The notes under the pieces were generated by a model. That model saw only the letters and a list, made by a program, of their open reading frames with translations. It was not told the origin of the DNA and did no database searches. The translations under genes were made by a program, and so were the position numbers. From assembly GCF_000143415.4 (NCBI RefSeq), contig NW_003314284.1:903594-967593 (forward strand): a DNA stretch of 64,000 bases. The letters run 5' to 3'. Shown one piece after another: positions 1 to 12,632 of this stretch (the stretch's first letter is position 1; each line of letters opens with the position of its first letter). The DNA comes from Selaginella moellendorffii. Lineage: Eukaryota; Streptophyta; Lycopodiopsida; Selaginellales; Selaginellaceae.

Positions 1-1169
1 TGTATTTATAATTTATAAACATGTTTATAATTTATAAACTTTCTTAAACCCTTTCTAGTATATTCTTTTTTATTCTATCATCTAATGGTTGATATGTAGT
101 AAGAGTGTTTACAAATTACAAACATGCTTATAATTATAAACTTTATTTGATCAATTGGATTAATAAGTAATAATAAAACTACTATTAAGCAAACCAAACA
201 TTGCTACATGCAATGTGTAGCAATTTTTTATTTTTTATAACGTTCAATATTTTATCTCTATTTTATTTCAGTTATTGAAAAAGACTATTCACAATTTTTT
301 TTTTTTTTATGGTTGAGATCTTATACTATAGTGATTTAAAGTTTAAAATATCTTAAACATTTTTACTTTTTAACATTACAGCCAAGCTTCCACATCTATG
401 TAGGGACAATCTTGCCACAATATAAAATGTTTGTGTTCATTCCACTTTGGATTGGTGGCCAGACTAATTTATCAATTGGGTTTTATTTATTTATCTTTTA
501 TAAAACCATAGAGTTTAATTTTGACATGCTTGAAATCGGAAAAGAGCAAATGAAGGGGTGAAAGGGACAAAGCTAAATTAGAACTTGAAACCATGACTAT
601 TCTGGTCCATATGGTTGAAGTTTTGAGGGGGAATCCAAGGGACTTAGGGAGGTACATGTTTTATTGTTCTTGGACAAGTGTTGCTAAACCTATAGTGGTG
701 GTTTTCATGTCCATTCATCTTCGCTAACTTTGTTTTTATGTCTAAAGAATGGCTAGAGAGCTTGTTCTTTAGCAATCACTTTAGCTAGTTGATTTAGGGT
801 GTAAGAAAGAATATTCAACATGGTGGATTTAGAGGGAGAACTAAAGTTTAAAAGGACTATGGTGACTAGAGGGTGGCTTTTTTATAGCTAATGAGTGGGG
901 CAGAAACATTTTGCAAGAATATTTAACATGGTGGATTTAGAGGGAGAACCAAAGTTTGGTAGACCCTAAGAGAAAAACTATGGTGATTGAAGGGTGGTTT
1001 AAGTATGATTGCAAATGATCATTCTCTGGCAAAGGGAGGATTGTTAGGTACCAAGTCAAAATAATAGGATAAAGAAAGGGTCCTACAATCAAGTGATCAC
1101 CCCTTTAGCCAGTTGGTTTAGGGTGTAAGGGATAGGATAACACTGGAGGGTGTATTCCATGGCAGTCCA
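1..1169. other. AT-rich intergenic or decayed repeat DNA
   Basis: No gene is visible in this stretch. It is very AT-rich and contains a 42-bp direct repeat at 808-849 and 916-957 that differs at two positions. A related phrase, ending in ttagggtgtaag, recurs near 781-803 and 1101-1130. The stretch leads straight into a decayed retrotransposon protease and is probably the degraded upstream part of that element. Confidence 0.5.
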
Positions 1170-2590
1170 GTGCAAATTTTATTGGATAATGGGAGTGATG
1201 ACAACTTTGTTTCAGTAAAATTTGTTGAGGAGCATGGCCTGGTGACACGAAGAGTTCTTCTATACATAGTGGAAGGTGCAACTACTTCTACTCATCATTT
1301 TGATACTTATGTAAAGGGACTAGCATTATTGGTTGGCAAAACCACACTTGTTGAGATTTTTTATCTTGTAGATATCCATCATGTGGATCTTATTTTTAAG
1401 ATGCCATGGTTGATCCAAAGATAAAGTGGAGTGTTAAGCGTGTCTTACTAGACTACAATGGCATTAAAGATGTATGGTTTGGAAAGGGAATTCAACCTTT
1501 AGTTGTTATGCTTTCTACTACATTTTTTAAGTGGGTTTGTTGTAATGGAAAAACAATTTTGAGTTACTTGCTATTTATTTGTGACTTGGGGGACCAAGGC
1601 ATGTGTGGTGGAGAAGCAGCAGAATATGATGTATTTGACGAGTTTTCTAATATTTTTCCATTTACACTTCCTCATGGTTGCCTCCATTACGAGGTATGGA
1701 GCATGGGATTACGTTGAAATCGGGGACACAACCAATTTAACAGTGTCCATTTCAGTTGAGTTATGTAAAGGAGCAAGAAGTTCAACGATAAGTTAAAAAG
1801 TTACTTGAGTTTGGATTTATTTAGCCAAATAAGTTTCCATTTAGTGTTTTGGTCTTTCTTGTGAAGAAGAAAGATGGTTCAATATAGATATACATTGACT
1901 ATTGTGCTTTGAATAAGAAGATAGTGAAGGATAAAATGCCTATACTGCATGTGGATGATATCTTAAATAAGCTTGGTGAAGCATGAGTGTTTACTAAGAT
2001 TGATCTGAGGAATGGATATCATTAGATTACAATGGCTGATGCATCTATCTTTAAGATGACATTCAATATAAGCTTTGGGCATTTTGAGTTTACAATTATA
2101 CCATTGACAAATGCACTAGCTATATTTACTTGGTTAATGACAAAGGTTTTTGAGCATTATCTTCATAAGTTTGTAGAGATTTTCTTAAATGATATTCTTG
2201 TTTTCGGCAAAAATATGGAGGAGTATAAGGTGTATTTACACAAGGTTCTTTTGCTATAACATGACAACAAATTTTATGCGAAGAAGAGTAAATATGAGTT
2301 TGCAAAATCGAAGGTGGAATATCTAAGCCATATTGTGACATCTAAAGGTGTCTAGATGGATCCAAGAAATGTGGTTGTGGTGGAGAACTGGCCTACATTA
2401 ACTTCAATAGGCGAGTTACATAGCTTTTTTGGTATAGCCAAATACTACTGATGTAATTTTGCGGAGGTGGCTATTCCTTTGACACAATTGTTATGTAAGA
2501 ATATGCCATTCAAGTGGAAGAAGCCACAAAAGAATAATTTTATGGCATTGAAATGATTGTTGAGTGAAGCTTTAACCATGTGGTTAACAT
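1170..2590 (+). pseudogene. Decayed Ty3/Gypsy protease-reverse transcriptase fragment
   Basis: This is the remnant of a retrotransposon pol gene. At 1170-1424 the translation has an aspartic-protease-like DNGSDDNFV, the counterpart of the active-site DTGAS motif, and ends in FKMPW, like the usual FGMDW. Reverse transcriptase pieces follow: KKKDGS near 1863, YCALNKKIVKDKMP, FTKIDLRNGYH near 1990, then FGHFEFTIIPL and a degenerate LNDILVFG at about 2185, where YVDD is expected. The start of the connection/RNase H region (GELHSFFGIAKYY, near 2410) comes next. Many stops and frameshifts make it non-functional. It is older and more AT-rich than the chromoviruses on the right side of the window. 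Confidence 0.8.
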
Positions 2591-4252
2591 CAGTCAAAGG
2601 GAAGCTCAAAGGTATACTAAGGCATGTTAGGGTAAGGAACTTAACTATCCTAGAGCTCACAATAGAGCGGTGGCACAATAGAGTTTTTGAGGTAGCTCGG
2701 GGGTGGTTGGGTGGTGAAGAACCTCAAAAGGTGGCATAACATAATCTAGGGAGATTAAATCTTTATCTTTTTATACCGGATCATAACAATGTCCAATCAG
2801 GATACTAGTGTGATGACTAAGTGTGACAAAACTTTTGAGATTATTGCTCAAGCTGAGGAGTTCTTATTATTGAACATCTTGGCATAGGAAGTCTTCCAGA
2901 TCTCTGCAAGAGTACATCTCTTGAGGACATTAAAAAGCTCTTGGTGAAGATATGTAAAGTGAGTGCATATTCATTTGAGTTGAACAAAATAGGGAGTTCT
3001 TGTTATATCTCCATTTCCAAGCATTTGGGAATTTGGTCTTCCTTTGTAGAAAGCAGCCCTATAGCATTGATTCATAAGTTATGGCCACACCTCCTTGAGA
3101 GAGGTTTGTTTAAGGATTGTTATAGTGCCTTCCCAAACTTCCTATGCTGCTGAATATTCCTATAGGATGTGGTGCTATGTCTTTTTTTCTCTATATAAAC
3201 TACATACTATATTCAGGAGGTGTATTTGTAGCATACATGAATTTAGAGCCAAATTTCAAGCCCGTTGCGCTACAAAATGAGGGTCCAGTACAACTGGTTC
3301 TGGCTTGGATAGCTAATTTTATCTAGTTCCAAAGGCAATATCTATATTTTGTCAAGTATTTTGTAGTTTACCAATTGCCAAGCACTACCATCATTCTGTA
3401 AAAGCTTACTAGATGACACTAACATAATAAAGTGATGGCATATTTATTTTATAATTGCACTAGATCTTTTTAACTATGTTTTTTATGAGTAAATAAATTA
3501 GAGCTGTATATTATGCTTAATACATTTAAATGAACAAAGTGTTTTACATCTAGTGAATGATATTATACTTCATAAAAAAAATATATACATAAATTCTCTA
3601 GCTGCTAAAAGTCTAATTATTTAGTTAAATCTCCTAGCTTTTCACAATATATAATATTCTCTAAAATATTTTTTAGATTATTGCAGAATTCTACTTATAA
3701 AAATTTTGAACTATGATCATTAGCCCAGCTTTTATTCTATGTTTTAGAGTGCTATGTAATGGTGGAGTGTCACTGGGAAAGACTATCTTAGATAATATTG
3801 ACTAGTAAAATGACTTCAGTTATTGGTGTATCATAGTAAGGTATTGCACAATGCAAGGTATCCTTTCAATCCCAAATACAACATTTCAATAATGTGGTTG
3901 TTATTTTTCATAGATTCATTTTTCTTTGGGGTTTAGAAATTAAAGGGCTTGATTTGCTCATTCTTCTTGAACCCAAGATCAGGTTATGAAAATACTTAGG
4001 TGAAATAGTAAAATATAAACTATTTAGAGGAGATAATAAACAATTATATAAGGTTAACTTGGCATAATTAAAACTACAATATTAGGTGGAAAGTTTTCCT
4101 CAAATGCCTTATAGTTTGAAAGTTGTAAAGACATTTTTTTTGTAATGCTTGGATAAATTTCTAGCCAATTTACTAGATCCCTTAAAAGGAGGCAAGAGAA
4201 CATCATCCTAAAGTGCAGATTACAAACCTTTTTTCTCACTAATATTTACTAG
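2591..4252. other. AT-rich stretch without recognisable genes
   Basis: I see only short open frames in this stretch, none with a family signature. The segment around 2880-3060 reads for some distance on the plus strand (SLEDIKKLLVKI and following) and may be an old coding fragment, but I cannot assign it. The rest is low-complexity AT-rich DNA, ending where an LTR-like sequence starts at 4253. Confidence 0.4.
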
Positions 4253-4900
4253 TGTTACAAATGTGACAATGGGTATTAAAAGTTATCTGTTCAGTAAAAG
4301 GTCATTATTGTTGGTAGGACTAAACTAGACTGAACCTTTTTATTAGTTTCCACCCAAGTTAGTTTATAAATTAGTCTTCACATATGCACTTAGCCAGAAG
4401 AGCATAAGGACAGAATTTCTAAATGTTATTAGTCAAATATACTTGATATAGTTAGAGAAACTCATTCATTGGCTTGTACTTGCTAGTGTTAAAAACCCCC
4501 ACAATATTAAGCTTGGTCCCTCGATATTCACTAATGATAGCTTACTGTATTTGCCAGAACACTCTTGCTATCATGCCTTATGTGTTAATTTTATTCAGTC
4601 CCATTAGCTATTTATGAAAAGTGTCTAGATTTGCAAGTTACACATATCTATAGAATGTAGAGCTTGTCTTAAATATGATGGTGTTATTCTCGTATCAAAA
4701 TTCATAATCCAGTGCCATTCCATATTTAATAAGTTTTTATGATTGTTCCAAAGACTAACTCTTGGGATAGTGGGCATTGCTAACTAACTTAAGGTATAGG
4801 CTAGCTCTTGTTTGTGTGTTTGTCATTGTTCCACAATGGTTTATGTCCAAGTGCAAGCTCCTTACTATGTTAGCTAGGGGAGTACCCTTATCCTTCGGTC
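4253..4900 (+). repeat. Family A LTR copy (degenerate)
   Basis: The segment starts with TGTTACAAATGTGAC and aligns by eye with LTR pieces at 10460-10671 and 30215-30449 and with reverse-complement pieces at 39665-39971 and 47505-47729. Shared landmarks are the phrase gctagtgtt followed by aacc, then caatatt, and catgcc before ttgtgttagt. It is probably the terminal repeat of the older Gypsy fragment to its left. The right boundary is approximate. Confidence 0.55.
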
Positions 4901-5934
4901 TGTCACAAACATGATTTCAGGTATCAAAAGATATTGTTCAGTCAGTCCTTATGGACATTCTTTTCTTATTGCCACAACACCATGGAGGCGGTATTGTTGG
5001 GTCCTTTTTAATGGGTTCCCACCCAAACTAANNNNNNNNNNNNNNNNNNNNNNNNNNNNNNNNNNNNNNNNNNNNNNNNNNNNNNNNNNNNNNNNNNNNN
5101 NNNNNNNNNNNNNNNNNNNNNNNNNNNNNNNTTCAAATGTATAATAGGGATAGTGGTTGGAATGTATGTCTAATCATGTAAGACATTAGTTTGGCTCGCA
5201 TTGGGCTGTGGCTCTCCTTATTTTGCATCCAACTTAGGTTTAAGCCCAAACTCTATATTACTATAATCGACCCTCCTCCTCATGTTAGGTCACCGGTATG
5301 CCAAAATTGTGCCAGACATTATCTGACACCATTTTGTATGCAAGTGCTGGATACAAGGAGCTAGTACTCGTGAGATTGTACCAGAACCTCATTTCGTAGT
5401 GCAATGGGCTTGGAGTTCAGCTCCAAATTCAAGTACGCTACATTTGGTATCAAAGGAATTGTCTCAATGATTCCTATCCAACTTTTGTCAGATTTTCTGA
5501 CTCAAGTTGCATATGAAAAGACTATTTTAATAGATTCGAAGCGATTTGTGTAAGATTAGTGGGATTACACCATTTGGTAAGAATGTTGTATGCATGTTCA
5601 TTTATTGATAGAGGCATGCATGCAGCTAGTGAGATGGTGAAAAGAAACCATATTGATAACGCTAAAACCTCTAGACAGGTGAATCAAGAGGAGGAAACTC
5701 CTGCTAGAAATGCTGTGGAGGAGACAAAGGTTGAGTCAAAAAAAGAAGAGCCAAATGCTATGGCATTGTGGCTGTAGTGCATGTGATCATAGGATAAGAT
5801 TTGGATATACTGTCACCGTGGATCCTTGGAACCTTGGGGGATAAATGGGGATAAAATAGCCACTAAGGGCTCTCTCATCAAGCAATTGTTTCTTTTCTAG
5901 TTGGCTTAAGGGAAGAGAGATAAGATGCGCTACA
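4901..5934 (+). repeat. 5' LTR of family A Ty3/Gypsy element (contains assembly gap)
   Basis: It starts with TGTCACAAACATGATTTC, parallel to the 3' LTR start at 10460, and ends GCTACA two bases before a primer-binding site. The resulting length of about 1.03 kb includes a 100-N gap at 5032-5131, so the true length is unknown. The terminal 130 bp or so (about 5810-5936) is repeated at 6214-6319, which suggests an extra LTR end or a local duplication. Confidence 0.55.
5032..5131. other. Assembly gap of 100 N
   Basis: Exactly 100 N characters interrupt the family A LTR. A round figure like this usually marks a scaffold join of unknown length. Confidence 0.99.
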
Positions 5935-5936
5935 GT

Positions 5937-5948
5937 TGGTATCGGAGC
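5937..5948 (+). other. Primer-binding site, family A
   Basis: TGGTATCGGAGC lies two bases after the LTR end. It differs at one base from TGGTATCAGAGC, the standard plant site for priming by initiator Met tRNA. Confidence 0.65.
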
Positions 5949-6351
5949 AAATGGCACGGGTTTGATTCCCATTGATTAGTAACTACTTAAAAATATAGTA
6001 TACCCTTGAGCAAGGTATATTCCTATCCCTAAATTTGAAATCGTACGTATTGGACATCCATGCGTACGTCCTTCCTCTTGTGTGGAGTATCTACGGACAA
6101 AGGTATCCACCGTGGGACTGCAGTACGGCTGGATGACTAGTTGCCTCACATGGAATAGTTGATCTACACAATGGAAAGATTGGTAGATTGAGTGAAGAAA
6201 TGGAAGTGCTGGTTCCCCTTGGAACCTTGGGGGATAAAATAGCCACCAAGGGCTCTCTCATCAAACAATTGCCCCTTTTCCATTTCGCTTAAGGGGAGAG
6301 AGATAAGGTGCACTACAGTAGCATACGGCTCAAAAAGTTGAGATCGAGAAT

Positions 6352-9300
6352 TTGCAAAGGGAAGTTTGCAAATTGAAGAAGGAGAACAAGAAGAGGAAGA
6401 AAGAAACTAAAGTAGCTAAACCAGCTAAACCTAAGCAACTGGACTCCTCTCAAATTTTGAGGATGATGAAGTTTTGCAATTGCCCTCAGTTGCACAAGTT
6501 TCAAAGCTCAAGCCTCCAAAACCACCCAATTTCAGAGGCATGTGGGACTATGAAGTTTTGGAAGACTAGGTCTATGCTATGGAAAATTATTTCATAGCGG
6601 TAGACATAGATGATTGTACAAAAGTTGCATGTGTGCAATCCTTTTTTACTAATCATGCCAAAACTTCGTGGCGCCTGGTATGTGCTGAAAAAGGTCAAAC
6701 TAAAAGTTGGACCAAGATGTGATCTCGTATCCATAAGGAATACTTGCTGAACGATTTTGGTCTGAGACTTTATGCGAAGTTATGGCGGTTAAAGCAGTGA
6801 GGGGACATTATGCATTACATTAAGGCGTTTGCTCAGAAGCATATTATGATTGCAAATATGAGTGACGAAGATGCTTAAAGTTATTTCTTGGAAGGTTTAA
6901 GTTCATTTTCTCACAATGAGATTTTGAAGTTTAAATTGAAGACATACCTAGAGTGTAAGGAGGTAATACAGCAAGTTGCCTTTAGTCACTCAATATCAGC
7001 AATTATATACTAGTACCTCAAATAAGAATAAGAATTCTAAGAATAAGCAAGGTGATCGGAAATAGAGGGTGGAAGGAATATTCCACCTTAGAGGCTCATA
7101 AGCAATGGTTAACAAAGATGTTGGTGGTTGGCAACCACCAACAGCTTTTTCTAGTCCTAGGCCCTTTGTTCCTCCTCTTAGTGGGTACAAGTGAAACTTA
7201 CTCTAGGTGGAATGGGTAGTGTGGGTCATTACTTCCATTGTGGAGAGTCAAGACATAAATCCTTAGGATGTCCTAACAAACATAAAATAAGGTCTCGTGT
7301 TAATGTCATAAGGGAAGATCGTGGTGGTGAAGTTGAAGGGGTTGACGAGTTGGACAATATAAAGTATGAGGAAAAGGAGGTGAGTTACTTTCATTACTTT
7401 CCTCAAATTTTTCTCACAATAAATGCAAACATTAATCCATTGATATATCTGGTAGGCTTTGTCTGTGGACACTAAATCCGAGTGATGATTGATACGAGAG
7501 CTACACAAAGTGTAATATTTAAAGACTTAATAATTAAGTTGTTAGGATTGAATATTGAGAAAATGTTGCCTATACACTTCTAGTTTGTAGAAGGTGGGCA
7601 AATAGCCAGAAAATTTGTGAGTCATGTTCTAATAAAAATATCCAAGTGGAACGAAGAATGGACTTGGTAGTGTTGAAGATACCAGATTTTCAGATAGTGT
7701 TTGGTATGGATTTCTTCAACAAATATATTAAAGGGATTGATAGTGCTAGACAAAGTCACATCACATTAAGGTCAAAAGGATGTCACGATGTGTCCTTCTA
7801 GTTGTAAAAGTGCTCCTCAAAGGATTGGGATGCTAAGTTCTTGATTGCGAGAGCCGCTCGAAAAGCAGCTAAGAAGGGATGTCAGACCTTTTGGGTTCAA
7901 GTGATGGAAGCTGAGGGTGATGGTGACTCAATTTGAATTGGTGACAGGGTTGATCCTATACCAAATATACTAAATATTAGAGTTGTTGGTGTGGAATCAA
8001 GATATCTTTCCGAAGGATTTGCTACTAGGACTACCTCCTAGCTATGAGGTTGATCATCGGATTGAGGTAATTTTGGGTCTTAAACCACATATAAAACTCT
8101 ATATCATTTGAACATCAAAGAGATGGCTAAACTTAGAAAGCAACTTATAAAGCTTCTTGACAAAGGTTATATCAAACCAAAAAAGTCACCTTATGGAGTG
8201 TTGATGCTTTTTGTTATGAAAAATGATGGAACCATGAGGATGTGTATCGACTATCAGGCACTCAACAAGATCATGGTCAAAAACAGTTATCCTTTACCTC
8301 ACATTGATGACTTGTTTAATCAACTTTTAAAGGCTAAGTATTTTACGTGACTTGATTTGCAATCTGAGTATCATCAGATGTGGAGAAGACAACCTTTAAG
8401 ACTTGGTACAGGTCTTATGAGTTCCTTGTCGTATCGTTTGGGTTATGCAATGCTTCGGCAACATTCAATACTATGATGAATAGAATATTTAGAGATTATT
8501 TGGACACATTTGTTATCCTATATATTGACAATATTCTAGTCTTTAGTGAAACGTTGGAGGATCATTTGAAACATTTAGAGCTAGTGTTTTAGAAGTTGTG
8601 TGAACACAAACTGTATGCTAAGGAAAGTAAATGCACTTTTGGACAATTACACGTAAACTTTCTTGGACATATAGTTGGTGTGGCTTAATTGAGGTGGATC
8701 CAAAGAAGGTGGAAATGATGAAATCCTGGGAAGTCCTGACCACAGTATCAAATGTTCATTCCTTTCTCGGTTTGGTAGGATACTATTGCAAGTTTGTTTG
8801 CAATTTTGCAAGAATGGCTCTTCCATTGACTGAGTTAATGAAGAGTAGTATACCATTTCATTACACAACAGCTTATCAATATGCTTTTGCATAGTTGAAG
8901 GAAATTTTGATTATGGTTCCTTTTCTCAGAATCCCAAATCTTGATAAACCCTTCGAAGTGCATTGTGATGCATTTGGCTATGCTATTGGTGCCATGTTAT
9001 AGCAAGATTGTGACAAAGCGGTTGGTGTTACATTAAGGCAACATGGTTGTCCCGTTGCATTCTATTCCAAGAAATTGTATGAAACTCAACGAAGATGGCC
9101 AACGCATAAGAAAGAGATGTTTATTATAGTGTCAGCATTGGAACATTGAAGACATTATTTGGGTGGACGTACCAAGGTTTATACAGATAGTAACACACTG
9201 AGCTACTTTGCTACACAGTCTAAACTTATGCCGAAGTAGACTCATTAGTAAAAGAAACCCTCTAGATTTGATATTGAAATCATCTATAAACCTAGTAAAG

Positions 9301-9960
9301 ACAATATTGTTTTGGATGCGTTGAGTTGTCACTTGCTTGCTGAAGTCTAAAGTTTATGATACTTTCATAGTGGTTGTAGATTGGTTGTCAAATATTGTAC
9401 ACTTGTAGAAATAGTGAATGCTAAGCAAGCAGAAAAGCTCTTTTTCCATGAAGTAGTATGAGTTCGTGGTCTTCTCGAAAAGATGATCTCGGATAGGGAT
9501 TCAAGACTTACAAGAAGTTTTGAGGCACACTATTCCAGTTGTTCGGTACCAAGTTGAAGTTTAGTATGACTTATCATCCTCAAACTGATGGGCAGACCAA
9601 ATGTGTGAATACTCAAGTTGAGGATTATCTATGGTACTATATCGCAGCAGACCAATGCAACTAGGTTGAGCATTTGGACACAACAGAAATCTGTTATAAC
9701 AACACATTTCATAGCGTTATTGACTGTTCTCCATAGGAGATGTTGCAAGGGAATGCTCATGGGGTGCCTCAACAGATTGTTGTTCTGAAACCAATGTTTA
9801 AAGTGTTGGTCCCGACTGTTGAGACTTATGCAGAGTAGCTATGCCAAGGTTGATCTAGAGCTACTGAGGCGATGGGTAAAGCTTAGGATAGGTATCAACG
9901 TGATAAGGATCAACATCATCGGGATGTATCCTATCAAATGGAAGGTCAAAGTTTTGGCAG
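6352..9960 (+). pseudogene. Decayed gag-pol of family A Ty3/Gypsy element
   Basis: The gag-pol order is readable across many stops and shifts. A charged gag start (KKENKKRKKE) lies at 6352-6597 and a capsid-like stretch at about 6690-6960. A zinc knuckle at 7215-7290 (HYFHCGESRHKSLGC) has lost its first Cys. A protease remnant lies at 7480-7800. Reverse transcriptase spans 8108-8600 ([11 protein letters not shown], then LYIDNILVFSE, a damaged YVDD box) and continues to the thumb at 8690-8890. RNase H covers about 8930-9330. The integrase has VVDWLS near 9370 and YHPQTDGQTK near 9575. This integrase has no intron at the PQTDGQT position, unlike the family C elements in the same window. Confidence 0.85.
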
Positions 9961-10447
9961 AATAACTTCAGCATTTCGGTGCATAGGTCCAATCCATAAC
10001 CATGGGGATAACTATTATAGACTGATCACAAGTCCCTACCTCTCTCTCAATGACTCATTTTTAAAAGGGCGTGGTCGTGTAAACAACTTCATCTGCCGGT
10101 TTATAATAATTGTCTAAATCTTCCCGATAAAGTTGATTTTTTGCTCAGGGGAAGTTGTGCCTCTAGCTCTCTCCCTATGTCCCTATGGATAGGGATGTAT
10201 CATTCCTTTGTAAGCCAAGTGGTACTTGGAGCAGCAAGGGTCGCTAATTTCGTTAATAATTTCCTTGTCGGTGACGGCCAAAGGGTGTCTAAGTCTTAAC
10301 GTCTTTGAATGTAAAGGAAAGGTTATTCCATAATTTATTTAAGTCGATGTGTTCCCCACATAGTGTGCTTTCCGTTAACTTTCGGAATTATTTCCTTGAC
10401 AATTTGTTAGACTCAAGTATGCATCGATGAGGATGTCAATCTTCCCT
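9961..10447. other. 3' untranslated region of family A element
   Basis: The segment lies between the decayed integrase end and the polypurine tract. I see no open frame or repeat of note in it. Confidence 0.5.
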
Positions 10448-10459
10448 AAGGGGGGAGAG
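10448..10459 (+). other. Polypurine tract of family A element
   Basis: The run aaggggggagag stands directly before the 3' LTR start TGTTGCAAATG. This is the expected plus-strand primer site for an LTR element. The mirror version is at 47730-47743. Confidence 0.75.
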
Positions 10460-10671
10460 TGTTGCAAATGTGACTTTGGGTATTGAAAGATATTTGTCGG
10501 TTAGTCCTTACAGACACTCTTTTTTTATTGCTACGACAATAGGAGGTCGGTATTATTGGTTCCCTTTATGATCTCCACGCAAGTTAGTTGAGAAACTAGT
10601 CAGCATATGTGCACTTAGACTAAAAGGGCACTAAGGAAAGAAATCCTAAGTTGTTATTAAGTCAAGCATAC
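10460..10671 (+). repeat. Family A 3' LTR, left part
   Basis: The LTR starts TGTTGCAAATGTGAC after the polypurine tract and breaks off at 10671 in ...aagcatac. The missing part continues at 30215 with catacttgatatgg, after a 19.5-kb insertion. The flanking catac (10667-10671 and 30215-30219) is the target duplication of that insertion. Confidence 0.85.
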
Positions 10672-11929
10672 TGTAAGCGACTAATTTTTCCATTCTACCT
10701 TAGTCACTTAACCGCACCTCCGACCACTTGGAGGAGTCTCATTCACAACCTCCATAAGTCCCATTCAGGACTTAGGGTTTGCTAGCCCCAAGAATGGCAT
10801 CCATGCCACTCAACCTTTGCACTTAGTCCAAGTGCTTCATGTGTCCGATCCCATGACAAACACTCAAGGTACCACCGACCTCTCACTCTGTTACGCTAAG
10901 GCTATGCCCATTTACCTTGGTCACACTGGTGGTCTAACACCACCTACATCGCAATCCCATCTCTCAAGGACTAGGCCATCCGTCCATGAGTGATCATCCT
11001 AGATCCACTCCTTAGCATTTTTAGGATGCCCACAGACATGGGGAATAGCCTTCCTCAATATCTCTTTTCCGATCCCCACCAAGTCCCTTTTTGTCCATGG
11101 TCGTGTTCGCCAACACTGCCACTGGATCAAGGCCCGTAGGCCTGACCTCCAAGTCCCACTGTCCTTCGGGACTTCCCCACCATGTGACCGTATCCTTAGT
11201 CACTCACTAGAGGATTGCTCCTCTTCCTTTTCACAGTCTGGGACTTTGGGACAACATTTCGGAACACCGTGGCCTTACGTGAGCCTTATAGGTATTCTCC
11301 TCGCCTTCCTAGCCATGGGCTTAGAGCGACGTTCCGTTGAGCCACGCCAGGTATCCAAGTAGGTAGTGCCACCCACACTTGGACTGGGAGCATTGGCCAG
11401 TCGATCTTCCGGGGGAACTAGAGACGGCTCTTGAACACTTCACCAAGCTACCCCACTTGTCGGTTTGTGTTCACTCTAGTCTTGGACTTCCCAGTGGGCA
11501 ACTCATCACCCAACACTGGGTACAGCCTTCCTGGGCCAAACTGGCCTTTTCTGGCTAAACTGGCCTTTCCTGGCCAAATTGGCTCCACTGCAGTCCTCCC
11601 CCTCACTATACTTTTGGAGCTCACCAAATCCCCTAGGGTCTGGGAGACGAACATCTCGGACTCCGGTTCGGGTCCATCTCGGACTCCATCTCAGTCCATC
11701 TCGGACTCCGTCTCGGGTCCATCTCGTATCCCTTTTCTAGAGACTCACTTATCTTTCACTTCGTGCTTATTCCTCGAGCACTTCATTGGGAGTTCCACTC
11801 CCACTCTCGACCTTTTCAAGTCGGAGCTTTCAGTCCAAATGTGTTACGCTCATTTGGCTTTCACTTCGGCCACTACCACATGACGCCCTTTCGGCTCCAC
11901 TTTGGGGCCTAAGGATTTTGTGTTTCACA
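10672..11929 (-). repeat. 3' LTR of family B copy 1
   Basis: This LTR is 1258 bp long and runs from TGTAAGCGACTAATTTTTCC to TTTCACA on the plus strand. It has only a short version (11655-11735) of the GGACTC-based minisatellite, which is much longer in other B LTRs. The sequence after 11929 (actccaccacccat) is the inverse of the family's polypurine tract. Confidence 0.85.
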
Positions 11930-12186
11930 ACTCCACCACCCATAGACGAAGTTCGATGTCCTTATCGAATGATAAACTATTTTATAAAGTAATACCAACT
12001 TGTATTACCCTTTGCATCCTTGGCCCCTCGCTAACATTCATCCATGGTTTAACACCAAAGGCTCACCTTGCCTTACCCATCCTATAAGGAGCATAGTCTC
12101 TCAAACTTAAAGATTCATTCGACCACTTGTGGTGGTTCTCTCCTTTTATTAGTTTAGTTCTCGCTAAACCTGTTAGAGACACCTTC
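11930..12186 (-). other. Family B internal 3' end
   Basis: It begins with the inverted polypurine tract actccaccacccat and then noncoding sequence shared with 48899-49155 of the second B copy. A nearly identical first 45 bases also follows the family C LTR at 55155. There is no open frame of note. It ends at the target site of the DNA transposon. Confidence 0.75.
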
Positions 12187-12190
12187 TCTA
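12187..12190. repeat. Target-site duplication tcta, left copy
   Basis: The same four bases follow the right inverted repeat at 24932-24935. The second family B copy has the empty site at 49156-49159, where ttta occurs once, in the alignment ccttc-ttta-tttcaatc. Confidence 0.85.
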
Positions 12191-12214
12191 AAGCTCTATT
12201 TTGTTAAAGTGGGA
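12191..12214 (+). repeat. Left terminal inverted repeat of DNA transposon copy 1
   Basis: The repeat begins AAGCTCTATTTTGTTAAAG. The right end, reverse complemented, begins AAGCTCCATTTCGTTAAAA. The left end of copy 2 (57954) begins AAGCTCTATTTCGTTAAAG. Just inside lies a second small inverted repeat, GTGGGA...TCCCAC (12209-12230). Confidence 0.9.
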
Positions 12215-12632
12215 ATTGTCATTATCCCACTTGTAAAATAAGGTTTCCAAACCTTTATATAGTATATAAATATAACAAAATTCAACTACATTAAGGCACA
12301 TACAATTTTATTTTAAATAAGGAAATGTCTACTCAATCACTTCTCCTCCCCCTGCCATTGCTTCACCTCTCTCTTCTCCTTGTCATCGTCGTCCAATTTC
12401 TTTTCATCCTTTTAATATTGGCTCAGTTGCTCCGAGTCTAGGTGGAGCCCAAGTCCTCATTCAATCTTTACTTTCCCCTTATTAATAAAACAACTTCGTA
12501 GACTTCCAATAACATGCTGTAACACTTCTAGTATAATGCAAATCCTCTCAAAGAATTGTCTTTTAATATTAATACAATGGCATGGAACCCCATGCCATAA
12601 TAAGTTACATTTTTAAATAAATACATGCTATC
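12215..12632. other. Left subterminal region of DNA transposon
   Basis: This noncoding stretch between the left terminal repeat and the stop codon of the minus-strand gene has AT-rich and CT-rich tracts and one palindrome copy at 12577-12598. It probably contains the 3' untranslated region of the FCP1-like gene. Copy 2 has the matching sequence at 57978-58384. Confidence 0.6.

Noticed and set aside
2941-3326. Short plus-strand open frames at 2941-3326
   Set aside because: They are AT-rich chance frames with no family match and no splice pattern.
10792-10810. Palindrome ggcatccatgcc in family B LTRs as another copy of the transposon motif
   Set aside because: It shares only the ggcat end by chance, is shorter, and occurs at one fixed place in each B LTR (for example 28839, 48079 and, inverted, 32418).
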